A stretch of 53,108 nucleotides of DNA. It comes from an uncultured Alphaproteobacteria bacterium. GTDB taxonomy: Bacteria > Pseudomonadota > Alphaproteobacteria > RF32 > CAG-239. Made by a program: the position numbers and the translations under genes. The DNA lies in assembly GCA_944391715.1 (NCBI GenBank), contig CALXUP010000001.1, positions 164,676 to 217,783 of the forward strand, read 5' to 3'. The notes below the pieces were generated by a model. It was not told where the DNA came from and did not search any database. It worked only from the letters and a program-made list of their open reading frames with translations. Below, piece by piece: positions 10,382 through 19,050 of the stretch; position 1 is the first letter of the stretch, and every line of letters starts with the position of its first letter.

Positions 10382-10733
10382 TTGTTACTTTTTGAATGCC
10401 AAAAAATCTTTTCCTTACTTTTTTCTGAAATATTTGTTTTCGCTACTTTTGTCATGCTACAAAAGTAGCCCAAAAAAGCTAGCCCTGAACTCGTTTTCTA
10501 AGTCTTCGTGAAAAAGTTCAGGCCGTCTAAGCACAAGGCTAAGACGGCAAGAAGGCACATAGTGATTTTAATTTCCTCTTTTTCACAAAGACTAAGAAGT
10601 ACTCGTTAAAGGGCGGGTCAACTCCCCCGCCCCTCAGGCTTGAGGGGAGAGGGGGATTAAAACTTTTTGCTCCAAAACCTAAGCCATTCGCAAAGGGCAT
10701 TCAAAAGTGCCGGACGAGAGATTGTGTTTGAGG
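10382..10733 (+). repeat. Structured dispersed repeat, copy 1
   Basis: A non-coding block of about 350 bp that recurs at 27460-27815 in the same orientation. The core 10479-10614 matches 27554-27689 with 3 differences in 136 bases and no gaps. Visible structures are: an 11-bp inverted repeat with 6-base loop (10442-10469, ACTTTTGT/ACAAAAGT centre); CCTGAACT/AGTTCAGG; GCCGTCTaAGC-ACAAG-GCTaAGACGGC (10522-10548); the long near-complement of 10498-10516 with 10578-10596; and a C-rich/G-rich hairpin at 10623-10656. No convincing ORF is present. It could be a mobile non-autonomous element or a repeated structured RNA. Confidence 0.85.
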
Positions 10734-10737
10734 TATT

Positions 10738-10824
10738 GTCATTCTCGGGCTTGACCCGAGAATCCATATTAATAAATTAGCTTTATTGTTGATTTGGATC
10801 CCCGGGTCGGAGCCCGGGGATGAC
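10738..10824. repeat. Palindromic element with GTCAT...ATGAC ends
   Basis: Two GC-rich hairpins face each other. The first is TTCTCGGG/CCCGAGAA inside GTCATTCTCGGG...ATCCA (10738-10766); the second is ATCCCCGGG/CCCGGGGAT inside TGGAT...ATGAC (10795-10824). About 28 bp of AT-rich DNA separates them. The outer ends form an inverted repeat. The form resembles REP/MITE-like palindromes common in alphaproteobacteria, including Rickettsia. Confidence 0.7.
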
Positions 10825-10960
10825 GATAAAAAACAGAGCCTGGGGATGATGGAATAAAGAGCCCAGAGTGATTAAAGAAGGAAAAAAACGACCAGAGAGG
10901 ATGTGATAAAAAACTATCAAGGGATGGTAATATAAAAATGACCAGTATTATACTAAAACA
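10811..10960 (+). repeat. Degenerate tandem series of the palindrome end
   Basis: The motif AGCCCGGGGATGAC with an A-rich tail recurs in progressively decayed form: AGAGCCTGGGGATGAT, AGAGCCCAGAGTGATT, ACCAGAGAGGATGTGAT, CAAGGGATGGTAAT. A similar GGGATGGTAATA stretch follows the second structured repeat near 27860. No gene is seen here. Confidence 0.45.
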
Positions 10961-11047
10961 ATAAGCCGGAAAATGATGAAGGAAAATCTCTGGGAGATCT
11001 ATATGATTGGTGAGGTATTCGTTTGCTGGTGTTCTGAACTTTTAAGC

Positions 11048-11080
11048 AAAAAAATCCGGGAATTATCTCCCGGATTTTTT
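11048..11080. terminator. Terminator after the 11088-12827 gene
   Basis: The 11-bp stem AAAATCCGGGA/TCCCGGATTTT has a 6-base loop and lies just beyond the minus-strand stop codon. Confidence 0.85.
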
Positions 11081-11087
11081 GGGGGCT

Positions 11088-12827
11088 TTATTCGTAACCG
11101 CCGCGTTTGTTGGTATAACCTTGTTCCCAACGTTTTCCCTGCAGGGTATCCAGCCGGACGCCGGCAAGGTCTTTTTCAGCTTTGGTTGCGTCTTTGTTTC
11201 TTAAAGTTTCAATTTGTTGTTGAATCAGCGCTTTTTTGTCTTTGGCGTCAAATTGTTTCATCTTATCTGTTTTCAACGCTTCGCGCTCTTCTTCAGATGT
11301 GTTCGAATCGTGAAGTTTTTCGACCTTGGCCCGCAACAGTCCGACCTGCATTGTGCCGAGCAGTTTGGCAGCTTCTTCCGGAATCCCTTCTTTGGTTTCC
11401 TGATTGAGCTTCAATTTGTCTACGCCTTCAACCTTCAGACCCATTTCCAAAGCTGCGGCAATCGTCTTGTTTTTGGCGGCCTCGTCAGAAAACTGCATTT
11501 TGCTGATATCCAGAGCTGTCATTTCTCCTTTCGGGTTGCCGTTTTCGTCTTTCTGGCGTTCCTGAATGGCTTTGTAAGCGGCCAGACCTTCTTTGATGCT
11601 TTCATAATCGACTTTTTCAGCGGCATTGGAATCGCGGTTGAATATTTGTTTATCCAGGACTTTCAGCATAACATCGTCCGGGATGTCTTTGATGATTTCC
11701 GGGCTTAAATCGAGTTTGTTCGGTGCCATTTCGACTTCCATGTCGTGCGCATAAGCCGCGGCTATCAATCTGGTGGCATAACCGGGCGTTTTGATGTTGC
11801 CGCATTCGATGACATCGGCCTGGGAAACTTCTTTTGCCGCTTTGGCCATTTCATCAAAGTAAGCATAATCCGTCATCGGCATTGTGGCTTCGGTTTCGCT
11901 GTAATAAGTTACTTCAGCGCCTTTGGCCTCCGGATTTTGAGCTTTCAAGGCTTCCGTCGGCTCAATCTCAAATTTTAAGAAACCGTCTTCATTTGGGATT
12001 TCTTTGAATTTGCGGAGCGGCTGATCTTGTTCGTCTTTGGTTTCTTCGCACCATTTTTCCCAATGTTCTTTTATGCTTTGCAAACGCTCGTCATAAGCGG
12101 CTTGTTCGTCCTGCGGTTGAGCGGGTTCTGCCGGGATTTCCTGTTCGGAGACCGTGAGTTTTTTGGTGTCTTGTTCCAGATTATCCTGCAGTTCGGCAGA
12201 TTCCGTCGGGATTTCTTGTTCAGAGACTGTGACCTTTTTGGAGTCTTGTTCCTGATTATCTAGGTTATGGGAAGCCTGTTGGGCGTTATCTTCTTTTGAG
12301 GCAGAAGATTGTTCATTGCCGTTTTGTTCAATGACTTGGGTTTCAAAATCATCTAGATTCCCGTGTTCGTCAAAATAAGCACTGGCTGCTTTTTTAGCAT
12401 CATCCGACAGGTTGTTCAAATCAATACCTTTGTTTTTTGACCAATTATTCAAAGCTTCGTCATAAAGCTCTGATTTATTTTTTTGTGTATTTTCTTCTGT
12501 CATTGTTTTATCCTCTTGGTTGGGGTATTCTTTTAAAAATTCTTCGGCGGCTTTTTTCTGTTCTTCCGGGGCAAGGAAAGAAATATTGATGATCCGGTTG
12601 CGGATTTCCTGGGGCAGGTTTCCGTCGGGAAAGTGTGTTTGAGCGCTTTGTTTTAAGCGGTCTTGAACCTCTATTCTTGCTCTTCTCTCGTTCAGAAAAT
12701 TTTCTTTTTCATTTTCCGGCAGGCGGTGAAAATATTCCCAGGCGTTATCAAGCTCTTCTTTGTTCGGATAAAGAGCTTTCAGGTCTTTTTTGCTGTATTG
12801 TGATTTTTTCTTTGTCGGATTAGCCAT
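11088..12827 (-). CDS. Unknown large acidic protein with an internal repeat
   Basis: A 579-residue, highly charged, Glu/Gln/Lys-rich protein with no signal peptide or membrane segment; I do not recognise it. Two near-identical 25-residue repeats lie at about 193-217 and 218-242 (core TVSEQEIP) within a disordered-looking, Gln/Asp-rich linker. The N-terminal 110 residues and the region after 290 look helical. A single Cys pair is spread over the second half. The start follows GCGAGGCAG and a clear promoter at 12859-12887, and a terminator follows the stop, so it is a single-gene unit. An effector, scaffold or surface-associated role cannot be judged from sequence alone. Confidence 0.75.
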   Translation of the reverse strand: MANPTKKKSQYSKKDLKALYPNKEELDNAWEYFHRLPENEKENFLNERRARIEVQDRLKQSAQTHFPDGNLPQEIRNRIINISFLAPEEQKKAAEEFLKEYPNQEDKTMTEENTQKNKSELYDEALNNWSKNKGIDLNNLSDDAKKAASAYFDEHGNLDDFETQVIEQNGNEQSSASKEDNAQQASHNLDNQEQDSKKVTVSEQEIPTESAELQDNLEQDTKKLTVSEQEIPAEPAQPQDEQAAYDERLQSIKEHWEKWCEETKDEQDQPLRKFKEIPNEDGFLKFEIEPTEALKAQNPEAKGAEVTYYSETEATMPMTDYAYFDEMAKAAKEVSQADVIECGNIKTPGYATRLIAAAYAHDMEVEMAPNKLDLSPEIIKDIPDDVMLKVLDKQIFNRDSNAAEKVDYESIKEGLAAYKAIQERQKDENGNPKGEMTALDISKMQFSDEAAKNKTIAAALEMGLKVEGVDKLKLNQETKEGIPEEAAKLLGTMQVGLLRAKVEKLHDSNTSEEEREALKTDKMKQFDAKDKKALIQQQIETLRNKDATKAEKDLAGVRLDTLQGKRWEQGYTNKRGGYE

Positions 12828-12858
12828 TTCTGCCTCGCTTTTTGTAAACTATAACTAG

Positions 12859-12887
12859 ACTATAGCACAAAAAAAATGTTCTGTCTA
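12859..12887 (-). promoter_or_regulatory. Promoter of the 11088-12827 gene
   Basis: On the minus strand TAGACA (12882-12887), a 17-base spacer, and TATAGT (12859-12864), 32 bp before the ATG. Confidence 0.65.
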
Positions 12888-12898
12888 TATTTTTGTCA

Positions 12899-13612
12899 TT
12901 AAATTAACTTTTTTAATTGGTCGAGGGTTTCTGCTTTAAGATAGGGATTGCAGTTTTTTTCTTCGCCCAGGGTTACGGGGCAGACAGGTTGCCCTTGTTT
13001 GAGCTTTTCATCGGCGCGCCGTAAGTAATTGCGCAGGTTTGTATCCTGCGGGGCAGCGTGAAATGCGGCGGCTGCGGCATGGATGGTATATTCGTGTCCG
13101 GGATAGAAGTTAACGTCGTCGGGCAGGGCTTTGATTTTTTGCAAGGCGGTGTACATTTCGTCTATACTGCCCTCAAACAGGCCGCCGACGCAGAGGTTGA
13201 ACAACGTATCGCCGGTGAAAAGAGCTTTGTCTTTCGCAAAATAGTATAAAATATGTCCCTGCGTGTGGGCGGAAACATCAATGATTTGGGCAATGCTTTG
13301 TCCGAGCGCAAAGGTTTTTCCCGGCTCTACCCCGATGTCAAAGCCTGGGATGCGGGCGGAATCGTTGACGTTGGCAACAACTTTGGCCTTGTACAGCTCT
13401 TTGAGCGCCAGATTGCCGTCGGTATGGTCAAAATGGTGGTGGGTATTTAAAATATAATCCGGCGTTATGCCGAGTTTGGTGCATTCGGCAATGACCGGTG
13501 CCGGTTCCGACGGATCAATGACGGCCGAAAGACCCGTGGCCTCGTCTATCAGGATATAAGCATAATTGTCCATTGTGCCGGCGCGGCATAAAACAGTGTG
13601 AATTTTCAGCAT
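12899..13612 (-). CDS. gloB: Hydroxyacylglutathione hydrolase (glyoxalase II)
   Basis: A 237-residue metallo-beta-lactamase-fold enzyme. Its THHHFDH motif (57-63) binds the two metals. Further ligands are the His of SAHTQGH, the Asp of FTGDTLF and the His of PGHEYT. The C-terminal region supplies the glutathione-binding HAGH_C part (DTNLRNYLRRAD). It hydrolyses S-lactoylglutathione in methylglyoxal detoxification. It is translationally coupled (TAATG) to the upstream HD-GYP gene. Confidence 0.92.
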   Translation of the reverse strand: MLKIHTVLCRAGTMDNYAYILIDEATGLSAVIDPSEPAPVIAECTKLGITPDYILNTHHHFDHTDGNLALKELYKAKVVANVNDSARIPGFDIGVEPGKTFALGQSIAQIIDVSAHTQGHILYYFAKDKALFTGDTLFNLCVGGLFEGSIDEMYTALQKIKALPDDVNFYPGHEYTIHAAAAAFHAAPQDTNLRNYLRRADEKLKQGQPVCPVTLGEEKNCNPYLKAETLDQLKKLI

Positions 13613-15285
13613 TACAGGTAATCCTCCGGGTTTACGTTGTCTATTTGTTCGGGATTCATATATTGGCGGGCGTAGTCTTCGTAAACCTTGTTGTTGATGA
13701 AAACTTCGTATAAATCGCGGTCAATATGGCCGGTTTCTGACATTTCTTTGAGAATGGCCAAAGCCTGAGACAGGGGTTTCGGCTCTTTATAAGGGCGGTC
13801 GGCAGCGGTTAAGGCCTCAAAAATATCGGCGATGGCCATAATTTTGGCCGGAACGGACATCTGGGCGCCGGTCAGTCCGTTCGGATAGCCTTTGCCGTCG
13901 ATGCGTTCATGGTGTGAGCCGGCGTATTCAACGACATTGGACAGTTCTTTGGGAAAAGGCAGGGCTTTTAACATATCAATTGTTACAACAATGTGCTCAT
14001 TGATTTTTTCCCGTTCCTGTTTGTTTATGGTACCGTTGCGGATGCGCAGATTGTATAATTCTCCGTGGTTGTACGGCGCCGTAACCTGGTCTTCGCGGTT
14101 TTGAATCAGGCTTTCCAATGACGGGTTGGAATAAAGCTCGGTATCGGTAATGCTGTTTTTTTCCGCCCAGGACAAGCCGAGCATCCGGTTGAAGTACCGC
14201 ATAAAGCGGATTTTGGCAATGTTTTCCAGCCGCTCAATGTCTTCTTCCGTCATCGGAATATCACCGATATTACAGCGGGCGATAAATTCGTAATCGTCTT
14301 CCAACTGTTTGACCCGGGCGACAAACTCTTTTTGCAGATTTTCCTGCGTATCGGTGTTTTGCAGGCGTTTTTTTAAGTATTCAATATGTGCGTCGCGGCG
14401 CAGAATCTCAAATCGGTTGCGAATCTCGTGAATCCGGTTGTTGATGGTTTCCAGTTTTGTGGCTTTGTTGACGATATATTCCGGCGTGGTTACTTTGCCG
14501 CAGTCGTGCAGCCAGGAGGCAATATGCAGGGCATACCAATCGTCATCGGACATTTCAAAGTTTTTTAAAGGTCCGCGTTCGGTCTGAACGGCAGCCATGG
14601 CCAGCATACGCGCAATGACAGGAACCCTTTTGCAGTGAATCCCGGTGAAAGGAGATTTGGCATCAACCGCCCGTCCCAGAACCTCAATAAAAGATTCCAA
14701 AAGGCTGGCGTAATCTTCGCTCAGTTTGTGGCTTTCCAGAAAAGGAGACAACAGGTTGCAGACGGACTGTGTGTTTTTTTGAACTTCCGAGGTGAAACTG
14801 ATGTAGCGTCCGGCCGCATCCATGGCATTAATGAACTGGGCGACGCCGATGATGTTGCCTTTGTGGTTTAAGACCGGAATGACCAGCATGGAAACCGAGC
14901 GGTAATCGTAGTCTTTGTCAAAAACATCAAAGACCGAGTTGTCAAAGTTTTCGGCATAAATGTCAGGCGTGTTGATAATCTCTTTGTTCAGCGCGGCCGC
15001 GATGATAATGCTTTTGGGGTTGATGCGCCGCTGATCCGGCAGATAGGTCGGGTTTGTGTAATATTTGTTGTCGGAGCCGATTTTGTGAATTTTCAGGCTC
15101 TTGCTGTATGAAAATACCAACCGGAGAAAGTTGTCGTCATTAACGGTATAAAAAGTTGCGCCGTCGGCATTGCAGATGTCTTGCGCCGTGCGGATGACTT
15201 TTTCGATGATAACCATCGAATCTTGTTCCTGACTGAGCGAATTGGTCAGCTCAAGGAGTGTATCTGCGCTGATATTGACCGCCAA
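13612..15285 (-). CDS. GAF domain - HD-GYP phosphodiesterase
   Basis: A 557-residue protein with no membrane segment. A GAF-like sensor domain (about 20-180) precedes the HD-GYP hydrolase. The HD pair is at 260-261 (LHDCGK) and the signature HHERIDGKGYP at 458-468, with all key residues intact. HD-GYP enzymes usually degrade cyclic di-GMP. About 150 residues of largely helical sequence (about 275-425, starting RIHEIRNRFEIL) are inserted between the HD and GYP motifs; I recall this insert from a known GAF-HD-GYP subfamily. The gene ends by overlapping gloB and lies 17 bp after the DUF2336 gene. No GGDEF protein is in the window. Confidence 0.9.
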   Translation of the reverse strand: MAVNISADTLLELTNSLSQEQDSMVIIEKVIRTAQDICNADGATFYTVNDDNFLRLVFSYSKSLKIHKIGSDNKYYTNPTYLPDQRRINPKSIIIAAALNKEIINTPDIYAENFDNSVFDVFDKDYDYRSVSMLVIPVLNHKGNIIGVAQFINAMDAAGRYISFTSEVQKNTQSVCNLLSPFLESHKLSEDYASLLESFIEVLGRAVDAKSPFTGIHCKRVPVIARMLAMAAVQTERGPLKNFEMSDDDWYALHIASWLHDCGKVTTPEYIVNKATKLETINNRIHEIRNRFEILRRDAHIEYLKKRLQNTDTQENLQKEFVARVKQLEDDYEFIARCNIGDIPMTEEDIERLENIAKIRFMRYFNRMLGLSWAEKNSITDTELYSNPSLESLIQNREDQVTAPYNHGELYNLRIRNGTINKQEREKINEHIVVTIDMLKALPFPKELSNVVEYAGSHHERIDGKGYPNGLTGAQMSVPAKIMAIADIFEALTAADRPYKEPKPLSQALAILKEMSETGHIDRDLYEVFINNKVYEDYARQYMNPEQIDNVNPEDYL

Positions 15286-15302
15286 ATTTTCCCCCGCAAA
15301 AT

Positions 15303-16406
15303 CTAACTGATTTTAGAAATCAGATAATTAATATCTTCCTCTTTGAATTCTTCCGCGGCATTGCCAAAAGACAAAATCCGCTCAATTACGCGATGAGAAA
15401 AGGCGCTGCGGTCATTGTCTTTGACGTCAAAGCGAATCTCCTGAATGACTTTCAGAGCGCTGAATACCGCCGGAAACATCGATTTCGGAATATATGCTTT
15501 TCTTAGCAGATTTCTAATCATAAAGTCAAGAGAACTGTTAAACAGTATTTTGCGAACTTCGGTTATCGGCGTGTTGGAAAGATATACCAAGGCGTATTCA
15601 AAAAAGGTCAAATCTCCGAGGCAGATGGAGCGGACGACCAGAGACGGCGTCAGGCGGTTGTTGGTGTAAAGCTGATGGACAAGTTCTTCTATTTGTTTGT
15701 CTGAGCTGTATTCTTCGGAAATTTTGAGGGTGGTTTTTTCTTTGACCTGTTCGATAAGGTCGCTGGCGATGTCGGTGGGAAGTTTGTGAGTGATAATCAG
15801 GCGTCTCTTTAACTCTTGAGACAGATAATTGATGATTTTTTCTATAACGGTTACCGGTAGTTCCGGACGGGAAATCAAGCTTTCTTTTATGGTGTCGTTG
15901 TCGTGGTATTTATTGATTATTGAAAAGTAAGATTGTTCTTTTATATTGGCGGTCGGGTTTTGGATTAGGGTGGTTATGACTTCTTCGGGACATCTTTCGA
16001 CAATAAACTGGGATATGTCTTCTGTCAGATTTTCCCGTTCCGCAACCGCTTTTTGCTTGTTGATGCTTTGGAACTCCAGAATCTGAAGCAGGTCTTCTTT
16101 ACTGAAGTCTTCATACCATTTAATGAAAGGGATTGCAACGCTGTCGTGGTCATTTATGATGGCTTCTACGATATCTTGCGGAATGTTGCGGGCTTTTTTC
16201 AGACTTTCCGACAAAACTGCCCTGACTTTGATTTCAACATCGTGAACCATTATTCTGAAAATGTCTTCGGCGATTTTCATACCTTCGGCGGTTAAGGTGT
16301 TGCCGTTATAATAAGCGCTGATTTTTTGCGCCGTGATGATTTTATTGTCGGCGGTGAAATTCTTAGATAGTTTTATGACATCCTGTGATGTTAAAGCATT
16401 ATCCAT
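15303..16406 (-). CDS. DUF2336 domain protein
   Basis: A 367-residue all-helical protein that matches the alphaproteobacterial DUF2336 pattern. It has an N-terminal block (ALTSQDVIKLSKNF), then repeating short helices such as VRAVLSESL and PEEVITTLIQNPTA, typical of a degenerate HEAT-like solenoid. The biochemical function of the family is unknown. It is 17 bp upstream of the HD-GYP gene on the same strand, so the two may be co-transcribed and functionally linked in signalling (inference). Confidence 0.8.
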   Translation of the reverse strand: MDNALTSQDVIKLSKNFTADNKIITAQKISAYYNGNTLTAEGMKIAEDIFRIMVHDVEIKVRAVLSESLKKARNIPQDIVEAIINDHDSVAIPFIKWYEDFSKEDLLQILEFQSINKQKAVAERENLTEDISQFIVERCPEEVITTLIQNPTANIKEQSYFSIINKYHDNDTIKESLISRPELPVTVIEKIINYLSQELKRRLIITHKLPTDIASDLIEQVKEKTTLKISEEYSSDKQIEELVHQLYTNNRLTPSLVVRSICLGDLTFFEYALVYLSNTPITEVRKILFNSSLDFMIRNLLRKAYIPKSMFPAVFSALKVIQEIRFDVKDNDRSAFSHRVIERILSFGNAAEEFKEEDINYLISKIS

Positions 16407-16544
16407 ATTGTCGTCCTGTTACGATTCGATCTCACGCTTGTTATCATAGCGACATTTTGTACAAAATACCAGAAAAAAAGTTAATTCTTGTGGAATTTTT
16501 TTAAAAATAGTTTGATTTTACTGTTTAAAAGTTGTGTTTTGTCT

Positions 16545-17459
16545 CTAATTTCTTCTATCTTTTTCGGAAGAAACGGCTGTTAGCCCCTCGGCGAGAGTCG
16601 TTATGTCCAGATACATCAGGCGATAAAATGTTATGGTGTATTTTAGAATTCCGACATAATTTTTCAGCGGGCTTTGAAACAGCATGGAATGTGCCATTTC
16701 CTGTCCGGAAAAGTCGGCTCCGTCGGCCAGGCGGAGGCTGCGAAGATAACGGGTATGGTCAAAGTCGACACTTGAGTTGAAGTGCAAGGCATAAGATGCC
16801 ATCGAATCGTACAGGCTGGGAAAGGTGCGAATCCGGTAGGAATCGTCTTCGGTTTCATCTTGGGGTTTCAGCCCCTCATCGGTGTACCAGCTTAATTCTT
16901 TGTATAAAGAGTTTCCTTCTTTTACAATGCGGGAGGATCCCCAGTTGGTTTCCATGGCGGAAACGGCGATTAAAAAAGAGACCGGAACCGGAACAATGCG
17001 CGCGCGCAGCATTTGGATTTGCAGCTGTTGGCGCCGGTAGCCTTTTAGTCGGGTGAAAGCATCATATTTCAGGGCCAGTTCTTCCAATCGTTTGGTTTGC
17101 GAATCGGAAAGGCCGCGATTTTTTTTGAAATCGTCGTTTAGGCGCAGAAGTTCTTCCCGCTCTTTGGAAATTTCGGCGTTGACCTTTAAGGCCAGAGGCG
17201 TGAGGATTTTTATGAACATCCGGTTGCGGACGTCATTGTCTTTGATTTTATCAAAATTCCGCGGAAATTTTTGTAGAAATATCGGTGGGACTTTGCCGTC
17301 TTTTACAAAGAGATAGCTTTTGTAGCCGTATTTGTCATAGAGGTTTTGCAGCCGTTGTACCGAAATGTTTTTGATGTACAAGCCGTCTTCAGCAGTCCGG
17401 CCGACGGACGGGAACAGCAATAACAAAGCAAAACATATGTAAATACAGCGTCTTATCAT
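16545..17459 (-). CDS. Bax/FlgJ-type glucosaminidase, exported
   Basis: A 304-residue protein with a signal peptide (about 1-22, hydrophobic core FALLLLFP). It is related to the Bax family with a peptidoglycan glucosaminidase fold: AVSAMETNWG places the catalytic Glu near residue 170, followed by GNSLYKELSWY and a late SYALHFNSS helix. A helical region (60-140) precedes the enzyme domain. It probably cleaves cell-wall glycan in the periplasm. The first four bases overlap the end of nfu (ATGA-type), placing it last in the murJ-DUF2333-nfu-bax operon. Confidence 0.82.
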   Translation of the reverse strand: MIRRCIYICFALLLLFPSVGRTAEDGLYIKNISVQRLQNLYDKYGYKSYLFVKDGKVPPIFLQKFPRNFDKIKDNDVRNRMFIKILTPLALKVNAEISKEREELLRLNDDFKKNRGLSDSQTKRLEELALKYDAFTRLKGYRRQQLQIQMLRARIVPVPVSFLIAVSAMETNWGSSRIVKEGNSLYKELSWYTDEGLKPQDETEDDSYRIRTFPSLYDSMASYALHFNSSVDFDHTRYLRSLRLADGADFSGQEMAHSMLFQSPLKNYVGILKYTITFYRLMYLDITTLAEGLTAVSSEKDRRN

Positions 17460-18004
17460 TTTGCTCCTTTATCAAAGTTTTTAACGGCTTTGACTTGCGG
17501 AATATAGGTTTTGAGGATTTTTTCAACGCCTTCTTTTAAGGTAACGGCCGCATAAGGACAGCCGGAGCAGTTGCCCTGAAGTTCTACATAAACAATGCCG
17601 TTTTCATATTTACGAAAGGCAATGTCGCCGCCGTCTTGTTTTAATGCCGGACGGATGCGGGCGTTTATCAGCCCTTTGATTTGGTTGATGACTTCTGCCT
17701 CGTCAGGGTTTTCTGCGGATTGGACGATGATGTCTTCGCCGGTGGAAAGATAATCCATTATCTCGGCCAGAATCTGCGGTGTTAAGTCATCCCAATCCGC
17801 TTCGGGCGTTTTGGTAACTGAGAGCATATCCGATGTGATGAATATGGAAATAATGCCGCCAAGGTCAAAAATCTTTTCCGCCAGCGGTGATTTACGCAAG
17901 GATTTTGCGTCGACAAATTCGGCAGAACCGGATTTTAAGAGCTTTTCAGGCGGAAAAAAGTTTATGACGTCGGCATCGGGAGTATGTTGGGTTTCGATAA
18001 TCAT
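17456..18004 (-). CDS. NifU-like Fe-S scaffold/carrier (Nfu)
   Basis: A 182-residue protein with an N-terminal Nfu_N domain (about 4-88) and a C-terminal NifU domain. The CSGC motif (146-149) would bind a [4Fe-4S] cluster at a dimer interface. The domain order equals mitochondrial NFU1 and alphaproteobacterial Nfu. It delivers clusters to target enzymes. It overlaps the downstream glucosaminidase gene by 4 bp and follows the DUF2333 gene after 14 bp. Confidence 0.93.
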   Translation of the reverse strand: MIIETQHTPDADVINFFPPEKLLKSGSAEFVDAKSLRKSPLAEKIFDLGGIISIFITSDMLSVTKTPEADWDDLTPQILAEIMDYLSTGEDIIVQSAENPDEAEVINQIKGLINARIRPALKQDGGDIAFRKYENGIVYVELQGNCSGCPYAAVTLKEGVEKILKTYIPQVKAVKNFDKGAK

Positions 18005-18018
18005 TTTTTGTCCTTATA

Positions 18019-19050
18019 TTATTGCGGCCGCAGAGGGCGGTTTTTGAGAATCTGGGATATTTCCCTCATTAAAAAGCGGGCGCGGCTTGTATAAAGCGCT
18101 ATGGCAATCAAATGATTGGGCGCGGAAATGCTGTTTATTTCGCCGTTGCGGACGATTGCCGGCGAAATCTGCGATCCGAGTTCCAGAGCATTGAGCATTT
18201 GCGTCCAAGGCAGATAGAGGTTGTGATCCAGAATGATATGTTTATAATCGGCGCCGAGCGCTTTAAGCAGCAGGTAATCGGCATAGATTTGTCCGCGGGT
18301 ATAATAAAATATGTCGTCGGCTTTGTTGTCGGTGAAATTGGAGCTGTATTCCCTAACCTGCATTTCTATTTTTTCGAGGCTTTTGCCAAGACCGGCGGCG
18401 AGCCTGTCGGCAAAATAAGCGAGGTCTTCCGGAGTCCGGTAAAAGACTTCGGAGCCGTCGTTTAATCCGTAACTGTATTTTATCAGCTGTTTGCGGGCTT
18501 TTTTGTATTGGCTGTTGGAAGAAGGCGCCGGCATCAGGCGGTTTTCCGGCGAGAACATCCAGATATTGCCCGGATATTGCAGCAGTTTGGCGGCTTCAAC
18601 AAGATGTTGTTCCCGTTTGTCATCTATCGGGCGCGCCAGCCTTTGCGACATGGCCTGTGCCAAAGTCGAGACGCTTGACATCATTCCGAGCTGGAAATTC
18701 GGCATATTATCCAAAAAATAAGACGGAAAGAAAAAGGGCAGGTTCGGCGTCCACATTTTCTGGCTTACCTCGCGATTGATGATAAAGGCCATCATTTCTA
18801 CGGCAGAGGATTGTTCCGGGCGGTTTTGAACAATTTCTATGTTTGTGTTGGCGTCAATGTCTTCTACCAGCATTCCGCCGACCGGATAATATAAAAAGAC
18901 TATGCCGGCAAACAACAGGGCTATCAGCTGCCACCAGGAACGGAGAAAACGCCCGATCCGGTGCCGGATGACGGGGAAGTTTATTTTCTTTATCCAATCC
19001 CGGATAAAACCGGTGCAGGTTTTGAGGCAGTTTTTTAATTTTTCAGGCAT
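18019..19050 (-). CDS. DUF2333 family membrane-anchored protein
   Basis: A 343-residue protein with one N-terminal membrane segment (about 41-60, LIALLFAGIVFLYYPVGGML). The large soluble part is presumably periplasmic, with the DUF2333-type blocks SSAVEMMAFIINREV and WTPNLPFFFPSYFLDNMPN. Family function is unknown. Its start is coupled to the murJ stop by TAATG, which suggests a cell-envelope role, but this is inference. Confidence 0.82.
   Translation of the reverse strand: MPEKLKNCLKTCTGFIRDWIKKINFPVIRHRIGRFLRSWWQLIALLFAGIVFLYYPVGGMLVEDIDANTNIEIVQNRPEQSSAVEMMAFIINREVSQKMWTPNLPFFFPSYFLDNMPNFQLGMMSSVSTLAQAMSQRLARPIDDKREQHLVEAAKLLQYPGNIWMFSPENRLMPAPSSNSQYKKARKQLIKYSYGLNDGSEVFYRTPEDLAYFADRLAAGLGKSLEKIEMQVREYSSNFTDNKADDIFYYTRGQIYADYLLLKALGADYKHIILDHNLYLPWTQMLNALELGSQISPAIVRNGEINSISAPNHLIAIALYTSRARFLMREISQILKNRPLRPQ

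Noticed and set aside
10382..10733. Insertion sequence with transposase
   Set aside because: No transposase frame in or beside either copy of the repeat; no DDE or HUH motifs seen.
10973..11407. 144-codon plus-strand frame
   Set aside because: It runs through a strong terminator and into the antisense of the 11088-12827 gene.
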